A DNA stretch of 64,000 nucleotides from Bacilli bacterium (GCA_017404555.1 JAFRCD010000005.1:62001-126000), one strand, 5' to 3'; numbered from the stretch's first letter, positions 1-8,683 are shown. Numbers and translations: made by a program. Notes: a model not told the origin generated them from the sequence alone.

Positions 1-960
1 GCCCGTATTCTGTCTGAATTACAGAGAATTGATATTGCTGAAGCGACTGGTTCTATTGAGTATAATTCAGCTATCTTATTAACTGGTTCAACTGGTGTTG
101 GTAAAACAGAAATGATGAGACAGATAGCTAAAGCTATTAATCGTCCTTTTGCAATAGTTGATACCAATCAATTAACAACAGCCGGTTATGTGGGACTAGA
201 TATTGAAGAAGTTTTATACCAATTATACTTAGATTGTAATAAGGATATCAAAAAAGCAGAGAAGGCCATTATCTTCTTTGATGAAATAGATAAGAAGGGA
301 TCTTCTAATAAAGATGATCCTCATGGTAAAGGGGTCCTAAATGAATTATTAAAATTTGTTGATGGTACTACCTATATGGCTAAACCAAATATTCATTCCA
401 CTTATGGAGTAAATATTGATACATCCCATATGCGTGTAATCTTTGGTGGAGCTTTTACTGAAGTATATAAAGATTTTGGTCGTCGTAATGCTCAAATTGG
501 TTTCAATAAAACTGAAGTAGTTAAAAAAGAACCTAATATTGATGACTTCGTAGAAAAAGCTCAAATACCTGATGAGTTTATGGGTAGATGTTCAGTAGTA
601 ATTCATTTAAATGATTTAGAGGAAAAAGATTTAGCAGAAATACTAGTTAAATCAAATATATCAGAGATTAAGAACCAACAAAAGATATTTAAACAAATTG
701 GTATTAATCTAAAGTGCTCTGATTCTTATATAAAAGAAATAGCTCATCAAGCTTACCTAGAAAAAACAGGTGCTCGTAGCCTAAGAGGTAAAGTATCTGC
801 TTCTGCTTGGTCAGCCCTAGATTATGCTATTGATCATACTGGTGAATTTGATACAGTTACTTTCAATAAGAACACTGCATTAGATAGTAGAAAATATCAT
901 ATCTATAAAAAAGAAATCAAGAATATGGAAAAAGTAAAAACAAAGAAAAAGAGTAAATAG
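1..960 (+). CDS. ClpX-like AAA+ unfoldase subunit, 5' end outside window
   Basis: The frame is open from base 1, so this is the last 319 residues of a longer protein. Walker A GSTGVGKT (visible residues 29-36), the AGYVG segment and Walker B IIFFDEID (about 90-97) follow the ClpX order. An IGF tripeptide (166-168) sits where ClpX carries its ClpP-docking loop, and TGARSLRG near the C-terminus matches the sensor-2 region. The family unfolds substrates with ATP and feeds them to ClpP in the cytoplasm. Identity to classical ClpX looks low for such a conserved protein (for example VDTNQLTTAGYVGLD), so it may be a second ClpX-type unfoldase. The N-terminal zinc domain, if any, is not visible. It is followed 9 nt later by an unknown gene. 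Confidence 0.8.
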   Translation, partial: ARILSELQRIDIAEATGSIEYNSAILLTGSTGVGKTEMMRQIAKAINRPFAIVDTNQLTTAGYVGLDIEEVLYQLYLDCNKDIKKAEKAIIFFDEIDKKGSSNKDDPHGKGVLNELLKFVDGTTYMAKPNIHSTYGVNIDTSHMRVIFGGAFTEVYKDFGRRNAQIGFNKTEVVKKEPNIDDFVEKAQIPDEFMGRCSVVIHLNDLEEKDLAEILVKSNISEIKNQQKIFKQIGINLKCSDSYIKEIAHQAYLEKTGARSLRGKVSASAWSALDYAIDHTGEFDTVTFNKNTALDSRKYHIYKKEIKNMEKVKTKKKSK

Positions 961-969
961 GAGGTTCCT

Positions 970-1494
970 ATGGAAAAGAGTGATACTGAATTACTTTTCA
1001 TGCAACAAATACAACATGTGGTGACGGAGTTTAATGAAAAGGCCAATAATTATAATACTAGAAGAGAATTTCAAAATGCTAGAGATTTTCTTAATCTAAT
1101 TAATATCTATTTAACAAATAGAACTTTTGAATTATACGATAAAAGAACTTATTTGGAAATGGATATTGATAAAGAAAAAGAGATCTATATGGCCTTAAAA
1201 AGTAGAATGAATGGATTATTACATTATTTCAATCGTAACAGTCAAGTAATAGAGTATAATGAAAATAATAAAGATCCAGTTGATTATATTCATCTTTCTA
1301 AAGTTTATTATTATCTTAAAACAGCTACTGATATTAAGACTAATAACTTAAAAGATGTTCTAAAGTATTATAAGAAATTAGATAAAAAGATGATAAAAGA
1401 GTATTATCGGTCTACTACTACAAGTGGTGCGTTTGTTGAAGAAGCTAATACTTTAGTAGAAGCCAATAGAATAAGCAATGAAAAGAGACTGTAA
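970..1494 (+). CDS. hypothetical protein downstream of the ClpX-like gene
   Basis: This is a 174-residue soluble protein, charged and mostly helical by composition, with no signal peptide or membrane segment. I do not recognise its family. The start ATG follows a GGAGG site at 961-965 and lies 9 nt after the ClpX-like stop, so the two genes are very likely one operon. The stop codon lies in the loop of a strong terminator that closes this operon. An adaptor or substrate role for the ClpX-like protein is possible from position alone, but nothing in the sequence shows it. Confidence 0.75.
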   Translation: MEKSDTELLFMQQIQHVVTEFNEKANNYNTRREFQNARDFLNLINIYLTNRTFELYDKRTYLEMDIDKEKEIYMALKSRMNGLLHYFNRNSQVIEYNENNKDPVDYIHLSKVYYYLKTATDIKTNNLKDVLKYYKKLDKKMIKEYYRSTTTSGAFVEEANTLVEANRISNEKRL

Positions 1495-1506
1495 AGTCTC
1501 TTTTTT
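1481..1506 (+). terminator. rho-independent terminator
   Basis: A perfect 10-bp stem (1481-1490 with 1495-1504) has a GTAA loop and ends in a T-run. It contains the stop codon of the preceding hypothetical gene and separates it from the parE promoter. Confidence 0.85.
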
Positions 1507-1529
1507 AGTGTCAATAAATGTCAAAACAT

Positions 1530-1558
1530 TTGCGTCTTTACTCTAAATTAGATATAAT
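1530..1558 (+). promoter_or_regulatory. promoter of parE-parC
   Basis: The -35 is TTGCGT (1530-1535), the spacer is 17 bp and the -10 is TATAAT (1553-1558). It ends 27 nt before the parE start, and a GGTGAT-type ribosome site lies in between. No operator is evident. Confidence 0.65.
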
Positions 1559-1585
1559 TATCATGGAAAGATATGGTGATTTTAC

Positions 1586-3481
1586 ATGAAATATGATTCA
1601 TCATCTATAAAAATCCTTGAAGGTTTAGAAGCTGTTCGGAAAAGACCAGGAATGTATATTGGTTCTACCGATAAAAGAGGATTACATCATTTAGTATGGG
1701 AAATCGTTGATAATGCTGTTGATGAAGCTATCAATGGTTTTGGTGATTATATAAAAATAACAATTCATAATGACAAATCAGTTTCCGTAGAAGATCATGG
1801 TCGTGGTGTACCAACTGGTATGCATTCATCTGGTAGATCTACTCCTGAAGTTATTTATACTATTTTACATGCTGGTGGTAAATTTGAATCAGATGGTTAT
1901 AAAGTATCAGGAGGACTACATGGTGTTGGTTCTAGTGTTGTTAACGCCTTATCTGAATGGATGGAAGTAACTATTAAAAGAGATAAAGAAGAGCACTTTA
2001 TTCGTTTCAAAGATGGAGGTAAAGTAGATATTCCTCTTAAAAAGATTGGAACTACTAATAGAACAGGTACGACTGTTCGTTTCATGCCTGATAAAGAAAT
2101 CTTTTCCTCAATTAATTTCTCATATACTACTATTTGTGAGAGAATGCAAGAGTCTGCCTTCTTACTAAAAGGAATTACTATTGAAGTAGTTGATGAAGAA
2201 GATGATCGTAAAGCAGTATTTTGTTATAAAAGAGGAATTGAAGAATTTGTAGAAGATCTAAATAGAAACAAAAACCCTCTTCATAAAGTTTTGACTATGA
2301 ACGGTTCTAAAGACAAAATTGAAGTAGATGTTGCAATGCAATATACTGATTCCTATAGTGAGAATATTGTATCCTTTGTCAACAATGTTAAGACTATTGA
2401 TGGTGGTTCTCATGAAGTAGGTTTTAAGACAGCTTTAACTAAGGTATTTAATGAATATGCTCGTAGTCATGACTTCATTAAAGGAAAAGAAAAATCCCTT
2501 GAAGGAACTGATGTTAGAGAAGGTTTAACAGCTATTATATCTTTAAAAATACCTGAAGAAGCACTTCAATTTGAAGGACAGACTAAAGGTAAATTAGGTA
2601 CACCAGCTGCTAAATCTATTACAGAAGCAATTGTCTCTGAGAATTTAAGAGTTTTCCTAGAAGAAAATAAAACTATTGCGACGGAAATAATTAATAAAAG
2701 TTTAAAGAGTAAGATTGCTAGAGAAGCAGCTCGTAAAGCAAGAGAAGAAGCCCGTAAAGGAACAAAAAAGAATGTTAAAGAACGTGCTTTATCTGGTAAA
2801 TTAACTCCTGCTCAATGCAAAGATAAAACTAAAAAAGAATTATTCTTAGTCGAAGGTGATTCTGCTGGTGGTTCGGCTAAACAGGGAAGAGATCGTAAAT
2901 ATCAAGCTATTCTTCCACTAAGAGGTAAAGTCTTAAATACTGAAAAGACTAAAGAAGCAGACATTTTTAAGAATGAAGAAATTAATACTATTATTTATAC
3001 TATTGGTGCTGGTTATGGTTCTAACTTCGACATCAAGGACTGCGAATATGCGAAAGTAATCATTATGAGTGATGCTGATGAAGATGGAGGTCATATTCAG
3101 TGTCTACTTCTAACATTCTTCTATCGCTATATGAAACCATTAATTGAAGATGGTAGACTTTTTGTGGCCTTGCCACCACTATTTAAGATTCAAAGTGGTA
3201 AAGATATTGAGTATGCTTATACAGTAGAAGAAATGAAAGAGAAAAGTGCCGGTAAGAAATGTGATATCCAACGTTATAAAGGTTTAGGAGAAATGAATGC
3301 TGATCAGCTTTGTGAAACAACTATGAAACCTGGTAGTAGAACTTTAATTAGAGTTAATATTGAAGATGCTCAATTAGCTGAAAAAAGAGTTTCTATTCTT
3401 ATGGGTGATGAAGTAGCGCCTCGTAAAGAATGGATTGAAGAAAATGTTGAATTCTCTTTAGAAGATGACTATAAGATATAG
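1586..3481 (+). CDS. parE: DNA topoisomerase IV subunit B
   Basis: This 631-residue type IIA topoisomerase ATPase subunit pairs with ParC to decatenate daughter chromosomes. Visible parts in order are the GHKL ATPase site (EIVDNAVDEA, then GGLHGVGSSVVNAL), the transducer domain and a TOPRIM domain with VEGDSAGGS (E423) and DADED (D496, D498, D500). The QRYKGLGEM motif is near the C-terminus. RGLHHLVWEIVDN and SGGLHGVG are closer to ParE than to GyrB of Bacilli, and no recF or gyrA lies nearby, so ParE is preferred over GyrB. The TOPRIM motif reads DADEDGGHI instead of the usual DADVDGAHI, a conservative change. parC follows after 11 nt in the same operon. Confidence 0.93.
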   Translation: MKYDSSSIKILEGLEAVRKRPGMYIGSTDKRGLHHLVWEIVDNAVDEAINGFGDYIKITIHNDKSVSVEDHGRGVPTGMHSSGRSTPEVIYTILHAGGKFESDGYKVSGGLHGVGSSVVNALSEWMEVTIKRDKEEHFIRFKDGGKVDIPLKKIGTTNRTGTTVRFMPDKEIFSSINFSYTTICERMQESAFLLKGITIEVVDEEDDRKAVFCYKRGIEEFVEDLNRNKNPLHKVLTMNGSKDKIEVDVAMQYTDSYSENIVSFVNNVKTIDGGSHEVGFKTALTKVFNEYARSHDFIKGKEKSLEGTDVREGLTAIISLKIPEEALQFEGQTKGKLGTPAAKSITEAIVSENLRVFLEENKTIATEIINKSLKSKIAREAARKAREEARKGTKKNVKERALSGKLTPAQCKDKTKKELFLVEGDSAGGSAKQGRDRKYQAILPLRGKVLNTEKTKEADIFKNEEINTIIYTIGAGYGSNFDIKDCEYAKVIIMSDADEDGGHIQCLLLTFFYRYMKPLIEDGRLFVALPPLFKIQSGKDIEYAYTVEEMKEKSAGKKCDIQRYKGLGEMNADQLCETTMKPGSRTLIRVNIEDAQLAEKRVSILMGDEVAPRKEWIEENVEFSLEDDYKI

Positions 3482-3492
3482 AAGGTGAAGAT

Positions 3493-6069
3493 ATGCCTAA
3501 AGATGAAACTAAAAAAGTAATTGAAAAAATATTTGACTATACGCTCGAAGATATTATGGGAGAGCGTTTTGGTAGTTATTCAAAATATATTATTCAAGAT
3601 CGAGCTATTCCAGATGCTAGGGATGGACTAAAACCAGTTCAAAGAAGAATATTATATTCAATGCATAAAGAACACAATACTCATGATAAAGGTTATCGTA
3701 AGAGTGCAAAAACAGTAGGAGATGTAATTGGTAACTATCATCCTCATGGTGATACATCTATTTATGATGCTATGGTTCGAATGAGTCAAGATTGGAAAAC
3801 AAGAGATCCTTATATCGATATGCATGGTAATAATGGTTCTATTGATGGAGATAGTCCTGCTGCTTATCGTTATACTGAAGCTAGACTTTCTAAAATTGCC
3901 AGTGAACTATTCAAAGATATTGATCGAGACACTGTTGAATTTGCACCTAACTTTGATGATACTACTAAAGAACCAACTGTCCTACCAGCTCGTTTTCCAG
4001 CCCTTTTAGTTTATGGTGCTCAAGGTATTTCTGCTGGTTATGCGACAAATATTCCTCCTCATAATTTGAGTGAGGTAATAGATGCAGCTATTCACAGAAT
4101 TGATAGTCCTAATTGTACTCTAGATACTTTAATGAAATATGTTAAGGGACCAGACTTCCCAACTGGTGCGATTGTTGAAGGATTAGATGGTATTAAAAGT
4201 GCTTATGAAACTGGTAAAGGTCGTATTATTATTAAGAGTAAATACGAATATAACAAGAAGACTAATCAAATTATTATTACAGAAATACCATTTGAAGTTA
4301 ATAAAGCCAATTTAGTTAAAAAAATAGATGATATTCGTCTAGACAAGAAAATAGATGGTATCAGTGAAATTCGCGATGAATCAGATAAAGATATTCGTAT
4401 TGTAATTGATCTTAAAAAAAGTGCTAGAGAAGAACTAGTTATTAACTATTTACTAAAAAATACTGATATGCAAATTAGTTATAATTTCAATATGGTAACT
4501 ATTGTTAATAGAAGACCTAAATTAATAGGTCTTAAAGGGGCCTTAGATGCCTTTATAACTCATCAAAAAGAAGTTGTGACTAGAAGAACAGAATTTGATT
4601 TAAGACACGCTAAAGAGCGTTTCCATATCGTTGAAGGACTTGTTAAGTGTTTATCTATTCTAGATGTAGTAATAAAAGTAATTAGAGCTAGTAAAAATAA
4701 AGCTGATGCCAAAGCAAATTTAGTAAAAGAGTTTGATTTCAGTGAAGCTCAAGCAGAAGCAATTGTTACTTTACAATTATATCGTCTCACTAATACAGAT
4801 GTTGTTCTATTAGAAGAAGAATTAGCTAATCTAAAAAAGATCATTGCTGAATTAGAAGAAATACTTAATAACGAAGAATCTTTGAAAAATGTCATGAAAA
4901 ATGATTTAAGAAGAGTTAAAAAGGAATATGGTAAAGAGAGATTAACTGAAATAAAGAGTGAAGTAACTGAAATTAAAATAGATGAAAAGATGATGATTCC
5001 AAGTGAAGAAATAGTTGTCTTACTTACTAATGATGGTTATATTAAGAGAAGTTCATATCGTAGTTACAAAGCTACTGATGATGATCCTGTCTTAAAAGAA
5101 AATGATTATATTCATAATTTAATAAAGATGAATACTAAAGATACTTTACTTGTCTTTACATCATTAGGTAACTACTTATTTATTCCTGCTCATACCATTT
5201 TTGATCTTAAATGGAAAGATATGCCTAAACATATCAGTAACTTAATTGAAATAAAAGAAGATGAAACAGTAGTAAATGCCATCCCGGTTAAGAAGTTTAC
5301 TGATGATAAAAATATTATTATTGCTTCTCGTGATGGTATGATTAAAAAAACTAGTTTAAAAGAATTTGAAGTTAGTAGATATTCTAAACCAATTACTTGT
5401 ATGAAATTAAAAGACAATGATCAAGTAATCAATGCCTATATTGAAGAAAAAGATAAAGTATTTGTCTCTACTGATAGTGGTTATGGTTTATCATTTAAAG
5501 CTTCAGAAATACCTTTAGTAGGTCTAAAAACAGCAGGCGTTAAGTCAATTAAACTAAAAGGTGATCATGTAGCTTGTGTCAATAGTTTCAATGATAACGA
5601 TGAATTCTTAACTGTTATTACTGATAAAGCAACTACTAAGAGAATTAGATTATCAGAGTTTGAATTATCTACTAGAGCAAGACGTGGTCTTCTAATAATT
5701 AGAGAAGTTAAGACTAATCCCTATAAAGTATTAAAAACATTTATTGTTGAGAATAATGTTAATATTGGTCTTAAGAATAAAACTATTAATCTTTATAAAG
5801 TAACTGAATTCCCAATATTAGATCGTTATTCTACTGGTAAAGAGATTGAAAAAACTAAACTTACGGATGCTTTTATAGAGGCAACTCTAAAAGAGAAAAA
5901 AGATATTATCACTATTGAAGATATGAATGAAGAACCAAAAGAAGAAGTAAAGGAAGAAAAGGAAGTAGTTAAAAAAGAACCACCTAAAGAAAAGAAACCT
6001 AAAAAGGAAAGAATATCATTAAAAGAAATTGATGATCGACTACTTACTATTGATGACTTCTTAGATTAA
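3493..6069 (+). CDS. parC: DNA topoisomerase IV subunit A
   Basis: This 858-residue breakage-reunion subunit works with ParE. The N-terminal region (YSKYIIQDRAIPDARDGLKP, KTVGDVIGNYHPHGD) and the catalytic tyrosine in AAYRYTEAR (Y127) are intact. A coiled-coil region around residues 430-480 and a beta-pinwheel C-terminal domain with several degenerate blades follow. The quinolone-determining stretch reads HPHGDTSIYDA, with Thr88 where many ParC proteins have Ser. A Lys/Glu-rich tail of about 45 residues (about 810-858) ending TIDDFLD extends past the pinwheel and makes the protein longer than Bacillus ParC (about 806). It is co-transcribed with parE and closed by a terminator over its stop codon. 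Confidence 0.93.
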   Translation: MPKDETKKVIEKIFDYTLEDIMGERFGSYSKYIIQDRAIPDARDGLKPVQRRILYSMHKEHNTHDKGYRKSAKTVGDVIGNYHPHGDTSIYDAMVRMSQDWKTRDPYIDMHGNNGSIDGDSPAAYRYTEARLSKIASELFKDIDRDTVEFAPNFDDTTKEPTVLPARFPALLVYGAQGISAGYATNIPPHNLSEVIDAAIHRIDSPNCTLDTLMKYVKGPDFPTGAIVEGLDGIKSAYETGKGRIIIKSKYEYNKKTNQIIITEIPFEVNKANLVKKIDDIRLDKKIDGISEIRDESDKDIRIVIDLKKSAREELVINYLLKNTDMQISYNFNMVTIVNRRPKLIGLKGALDAFITHQKEVVTRRTEFDLRHAKERFHIVEGLVKCLSILDVVIKVIRASKNKADAKANLVKEFDFSEAQAEAIVTLQLYRLTNTDVVLLEEELANLKKIIAELEEILNNEESLKNVMKNDLRRVKKEYGKERLTEIKSEVTEIKIDEKMMIPSEEIVVLLTNDGYIKRSSYRSYKATDDDPVLKENDYIHNLIKMNTKDTLLVFTSLGNYLFIPAHTIFDLKWKDMPKHISNLIEIKEDETVVNAIPVKKFTDDKNIIIASRDGMIKKTSLKEFEVSRYSKPITCMKLKDNDQVINAYIEEKDKVFVSTDSGYGLSFKASEIPLVGLKTAGVKSIKLKGDHVACVNSFNDNDEFLTVITDKATTKRIRLSEFELSTRARRGLLIIREVKTNPYKVLKTFIVENNVNIGLKNKTINLYKVTEFPILDRYSTGKEIEKTKLTDAFIEATLKEKKDIITIEDMNEEPKEEVKEEKEVVKKEPPKEKKPKKERISLKEIDDRLLTIDDFLD

Positions 6070-6100
6070 AAAAGAAAATGTCGTATTTTCTTTTTTTTTT
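6067..6100 (+). terminator. terminator after parC
   Basis: The stem AAAAAGAAAAT (6069-6079) pairs with 6085-6095 around a 5-nt loop, followed by a T-run to 6100. It is A/T-rich but perfectly paired. Confidence 0.75.
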
Positions 6101-6124
6101 ACATATAAATTAGTAGGTGATAAT

Positions 6125-6460
6125 ATGTCTAAAGATTCTTTCAAAGTCTTTGTCAGAAAACATCCAGAACTAGCTGATGCAACCTTAAATAATACAACTA
6201 CTTGGCAAAAACTATATGAATTATACGAAATGTATGGGGAAAATAGTAGTGTCTGGGATAAATACTTTAAAACTAATAATGTCACAACTTCATTTACTAA
6301 TTTTATTGATACTATAAAAGGTGTTGACATAAATACTGTTCAAAAAGGAATTGACAATATTCAAAAAACTATTGGCTTACTACAAGATATTGGTTTAGGA
6401 GCCACCGCTACTCCTAAAATATATGAACCAAGGCCGTTATATAAGTATTTTGATGACTAA
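6125..6460 (+). CDS. ylbD: YlbD-like putative spore coat protein
   Basis: This 111-residue protein resembles Bacillus YlbD: the N-terminal FKVFVRKHPELAD and TTWQKLYELYEMYGE segments match the family's FKQFV.KHP and TWQELFEEW..LGE pattern, and SVWDKYF follows. The family was named from spore coat proteomics in Bacillus; a molecular function is not known. The call is strengthened by position, because YlbE-, YlbF- and RsmD-like genes follow in the same order as in B. subtilis. The stop overlaps the next start by one base (TAATG), so translation is probably coupled. Confidence 0.7.
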   Translation: MSKDSFKVFVRKHPELADATLNNTTTWQKLYELYEMYGENSSVWDKYFKTNNVTTSFTNFIDTIKGVDINTVQKGIDNIQKTIGLLQDIGLGATATPKIYEPRPLYKYFDD

Positions 6461-6681
6461 TGAATGTATATGTCCAGATGAAAATTAGAAGTAATCCTTA
6501 TTTATATAGATATCTAAGAGAAAACTCTTATTGGTATAAATATTTAAATAGAAATCCCGCAAGCATTATAAAAATGGAAGAGGAAATGAAGGAAAAATAT
6601 TATTTAACCTTAGATTCTAAAATAGAAGATTTAAGTAAAAAAGTAAATATGATTTCGTCTTTTCTAGATGTAATTAAGTAG
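6460..6681 (+). CDS. ylbE: YlbE-like protein
   Basis: This is a 73-residue soluble protein. The motif YLRENSYWYKYLNRNP matches the conserved core of the YlbE-like family (FLREQPxWYRxLxRxP), whose function is not established. The start overlaps the ylbD-like stop by one nucleotide. Position between YlbD-like and YlbF-like genes agrees with the Bacillus ylb order. The C-terminal half is a charged helix. No membrane segment or cofactor motif is visible. Confidence 0.7.
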   Translation: MNVYVQMKIRSNPYLYRYLRENSYWYKYLNRNPASIIKMEEEMKEKYYLTLDSKIEDLSKKVNMISSFLDVIK

Positions 6682-6712
6682 ATTATATGATATTATTATA
6701 TTGGTGATATCT

Positions 6713-6979
6713 ATGGAAGAAAAAGTAGATAAATTAATTAAAAGTATTGATGAAAGTAATACTGTAAAAGATATTAAAGAAAGTATTAAAGCTATAAAAG
6801 AAAACCACGAACTAATGGATAAACTTACAAAATATAATGAGACCTATGATGAAAGCCTAAAACAAGAGGTATTAGAATATCCGGAAATGATTAATTATCG
6901 TCATAATGAGAATGAACTTAATTATCTAATTTTAGAAATAAATAAAAGATTGAAGGAAATAACCAATGAAAGTAATTAG
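6713..6979 (+). CDS. ylbF: YlbF/YmcA family protein
   Basis: The protein is 88 residues and all-helical by composition, with the conserved pattern AIKENHELMDKL then YPEMINYRHNENELNYLILEIN of the YlbF/YmcA family. In B. subtilis, YlbF joins YmcA and YaaT in the Ric complex that affects RNase Y activity, competence, biofilm and sporulation. I chose ATG 6713 rather than the in-frame TTG at 6701 because GGTGAT (6703-6708) lies at the right distance from 6713. Its 3' end overlaps rsmD by 14 nt. It is short for the family, and a ylbG homologue is not present between it and rsmD. Confidence 0.7.
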   Translation: MEEKVDKLIKSIDESNTVKDIKESIKAIKENHELMDKLTKYNETYDESLKQEVLEYPEMINYRHNENELNYLILEINKRLKEITNESN

Positions 6980-7502
6980 TGGTAAATATAAGGGAAGAAA
7001 ACTATTAGGATTTAATATTGATGGTACTAGACCAACCATGGATAGAGTAAAAGAAAGTCTTTTTGCGATGATTCAAGATTATTTAGCTGAAGCAACCATC
7101 TTAGATTTATTTTGTGGTTCTGGAGCATTAGGTATTGAAGCTCTATCTCAAAATAGTAAATACGCATATTTTATTGATAAAAATCCTAAAGCAATAAATA
7201 TAGTAAAGAAAAACATTGAAACTTTAGATATTACCAATGCTGAAGTAATAAGAAATGATTATCTAAAATTTTTAGAAAGTACAACTAATACCTTTGATGT
7301 AATCTTTTTAGATCCTCCATACAAAACAGATTTCATTTCCAAAACACTAAATATAATAGAAAAAAGAAACCTTTTAAACGATAAGGGTATTATTGTATGT
7401 GAAACAGATCAATTAAATAAAGTAAATAACAATAATTTTACTAGTATTAAAGAAAAGAAATATGGTGATAAATATATTGTTATTTTAAAAAAAATAGTGT
7501 AA
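6966..7502 (+). CDS. rsmD: 16S rRNA (guanine966-N2)-methyltransferase RsmD
   Basis: This 178-residue Rossmann-fold methyltransferase has the RsmD N-terminal signature (VISGKYKGRKL, then RPTMDRVKESLF). It carries the SAM-binding segment ILDLFCGSGALGIEAL and the catalytic FLDPPY motif of N2-guanine methyltransferases. It modifies one guanine of 16S rRNA in the 30S subunit. B. subtilis ylbH is the orthologue and also follows ylbF. The start lies within the 3' end of ylbF. In Bacillus coaD comes next; here a BspA-like gene is found instead. Confidence 0.9.
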   Translation: MKVISGKYKGRKLLGFNIDGTRPTMDRVKESLFAMIQDYLAEATILDLFCGSGALGIEALSQNSKYAYFIDKNPKAINIVKKNIETLDITNAEVIRNDYLKFLESTTNTFDVIFLDPPYKTDFISKTLNIIEKRNLLNDKGIIVCETDQLNKVNNNNFTSIKEKKYGDKYIVILKKIV

Positions 7503-7520
7503 TATATAATTGGTGATAAT

Positions 7521-8642
7521 ATGAAAAGAATAAATAATAAGGGCTTTGCTATTTCAACTATTATTTACGGTACTTTAATTATGGCTGTAATGATAGTTAT
7601 GATTTTATTATCAACCATGTCTTTTTCCAACAAAAGTACTAAAGACCTTGTAAAAGAAATTGAAGAAGACTTAAATTCCACAGCAATATTTGATACAGGT
7701 GAAAATGTTAACCAAAAAATGAAAAAGCTAGCTAATCCTGGCGCTAGTGATGTTACTAAAGATTTTGCAGATACCAAAATCAAAGCCATAAAAGGCGCTA
7801 CTACTTTGCCAAGTGGTTTTACTCCAGCAGCAGATAACAACGTATCAATAACACCTAAAAAACCAATATATATCTGGTTTGATAGTACAGACGAAACAAT
7901 ATATTTTCATTCTGATGCTGTTACATTGTATTTAAATGCCAATAGTAATTATATGTTCATGGAACTTCAATCCTTAACAGACATATCCTTTTTATCATCT
8001 GTTGATACTTCAGGAGTAACTCGTATGCAAAATATGTTTAAATCTTGTAAATCAGTGACTAACATAGATGCATTAACTTCATGGAACACCATAAATGTAA
8101 CCAACATGCGAGGTATGTTTTATGGCTGTAAAGATCTAACGAATATAAATGGTGCTAGTAATTGGAACACTTCAAATGCTGCAGATATGAGTGCTATATT
8201 TCAAGAGTGTAGTTCCTTAACTAATATAAATGGTGCTAGTAATTGGGACACCTCTAGCGCAACCAGTATGTATGCTATATTTTACTATTGTAGCGCTCTA
8301 ACAAACATTAATGCATTAAGTAATTGGGATACTTCCAAGGTAACTGACATGCGTCGTATGTTCCAGCGATGCACCTTGTTAGAAAGCATAAATGGTGCTA
8401 GTAATTGGGATACTTCCAAAGTAACAGAAATAGATTATATGTTCTACTATTGTCCGAAGGCATCAGGAACAATAAAAATATTAAGTAATCCAACAACATA
8501 TACTGATGCCTTTGCTAATGCTGCTACCGACTCTGGTGCCCAAATAACTGTAAACTATAGAAATAACACAACTAATATAGATAATATTATTGCTACAAAA
8601 TCAGAAAACTCTAATGTTCAAAAGGGCACTTTAATAAGTTAA
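7521..8642 (+). CDS. BspA-like (DUF285) repeat surface protein with prepilin-like N-terminus
   Basis: This is a 373-residue predicted surface protein. The N-terminus reads MKRINNKGFAISTIIYG and then a hydrophobic helix to about residue 32: a basic leader, Gly8-Phe9 and a membrane helix as in type IV prepilins, but with Thr rather than Glu at mature position 5. A spacer domain (about 35-155) follows. Then come five 27-residue DUF285/BspA repeats of the type INGASNWDTSKVTDMxxMF (nt 8064-8460) and a capping segment. BspA repeats mediate adhesion in other bacteria. The core is shared with the protein at 58219-60168, which is anchored differently. ATG 7521 follows a GGTGAT site at 7512-7517. It stands as a single gene before its own terminator. 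Confidence 0.8.
   Translation: MKRINNKGFAISTIIYGTLIMAVMIVMILLSTMSFSNKSTKDLVKEIEEDLNSTAIFDTGENVNQKMKKLANPGASDVTKDFADTKIKAIKGATTLPSGFTPAADNNVSITPKKPIYIWFDSTDETIYFHSDAVTLYLNANSNYMFMELQSLTDISFLSSVDTSGVTRMQNMFKSCKSVTNIDALTSWNTINVTNMRGMFYGCKDLTNINGASNWNTSNAADMSAIFQECSSLTNINGASNWDTSSATSMYAIFYYCSALTNINALSNWDTSKVTDMRRMFQRCTLLESINGASNWDTSKVTEIDYMFYYCPKASGTIKILSNPTTYTDAFANAATDSGAQITVNYRNNTTNIDNIIATKSENSNVQKGTLIS
8064..8460 (+). repeat. five in-frame 81-bp (27-residue) DUF285 repeats
   Basis: The units start at 8064, 8145, 8226, 8307 and 8388. Each encodes about 27 residues with conserved I-N/D, W-N/D-T, a central Met and a Cys about six residues from the end. The copies starting at 8145, 8226 and 8388 share near-identical DNA in ataaatggtgctagtaattg, which suggests recent internal duplication. 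Confidence 0.85.
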
Positions 8643-8670
8643 AAAGATAGTTTTAAAGACTATCTTTTTT
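8641..8670 (+). terminator. terminator after the BspA-like gene
   Basis: An 11-bp stem (8641-8651 with 8659-8669) overlaps the stop codon and ends in a T-run. It insulates the BspA-like gene from the hrcA promoter. Confidence 0.85.
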
Positions 8671-8683
8671 ATTTGACACTTTT

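Noticed and set aside
1586-6069. gyrB-gyrA rather than parE-parC
   Set aside because: Sequence details (RGLHHLVWEIVDN, the ParC-type N-terminus, RRILYSMHKEHNTHDKGYRKSAKTVG) match Bacilli topoisomerase IV, and no dnaN-recF neighbourhood is present.
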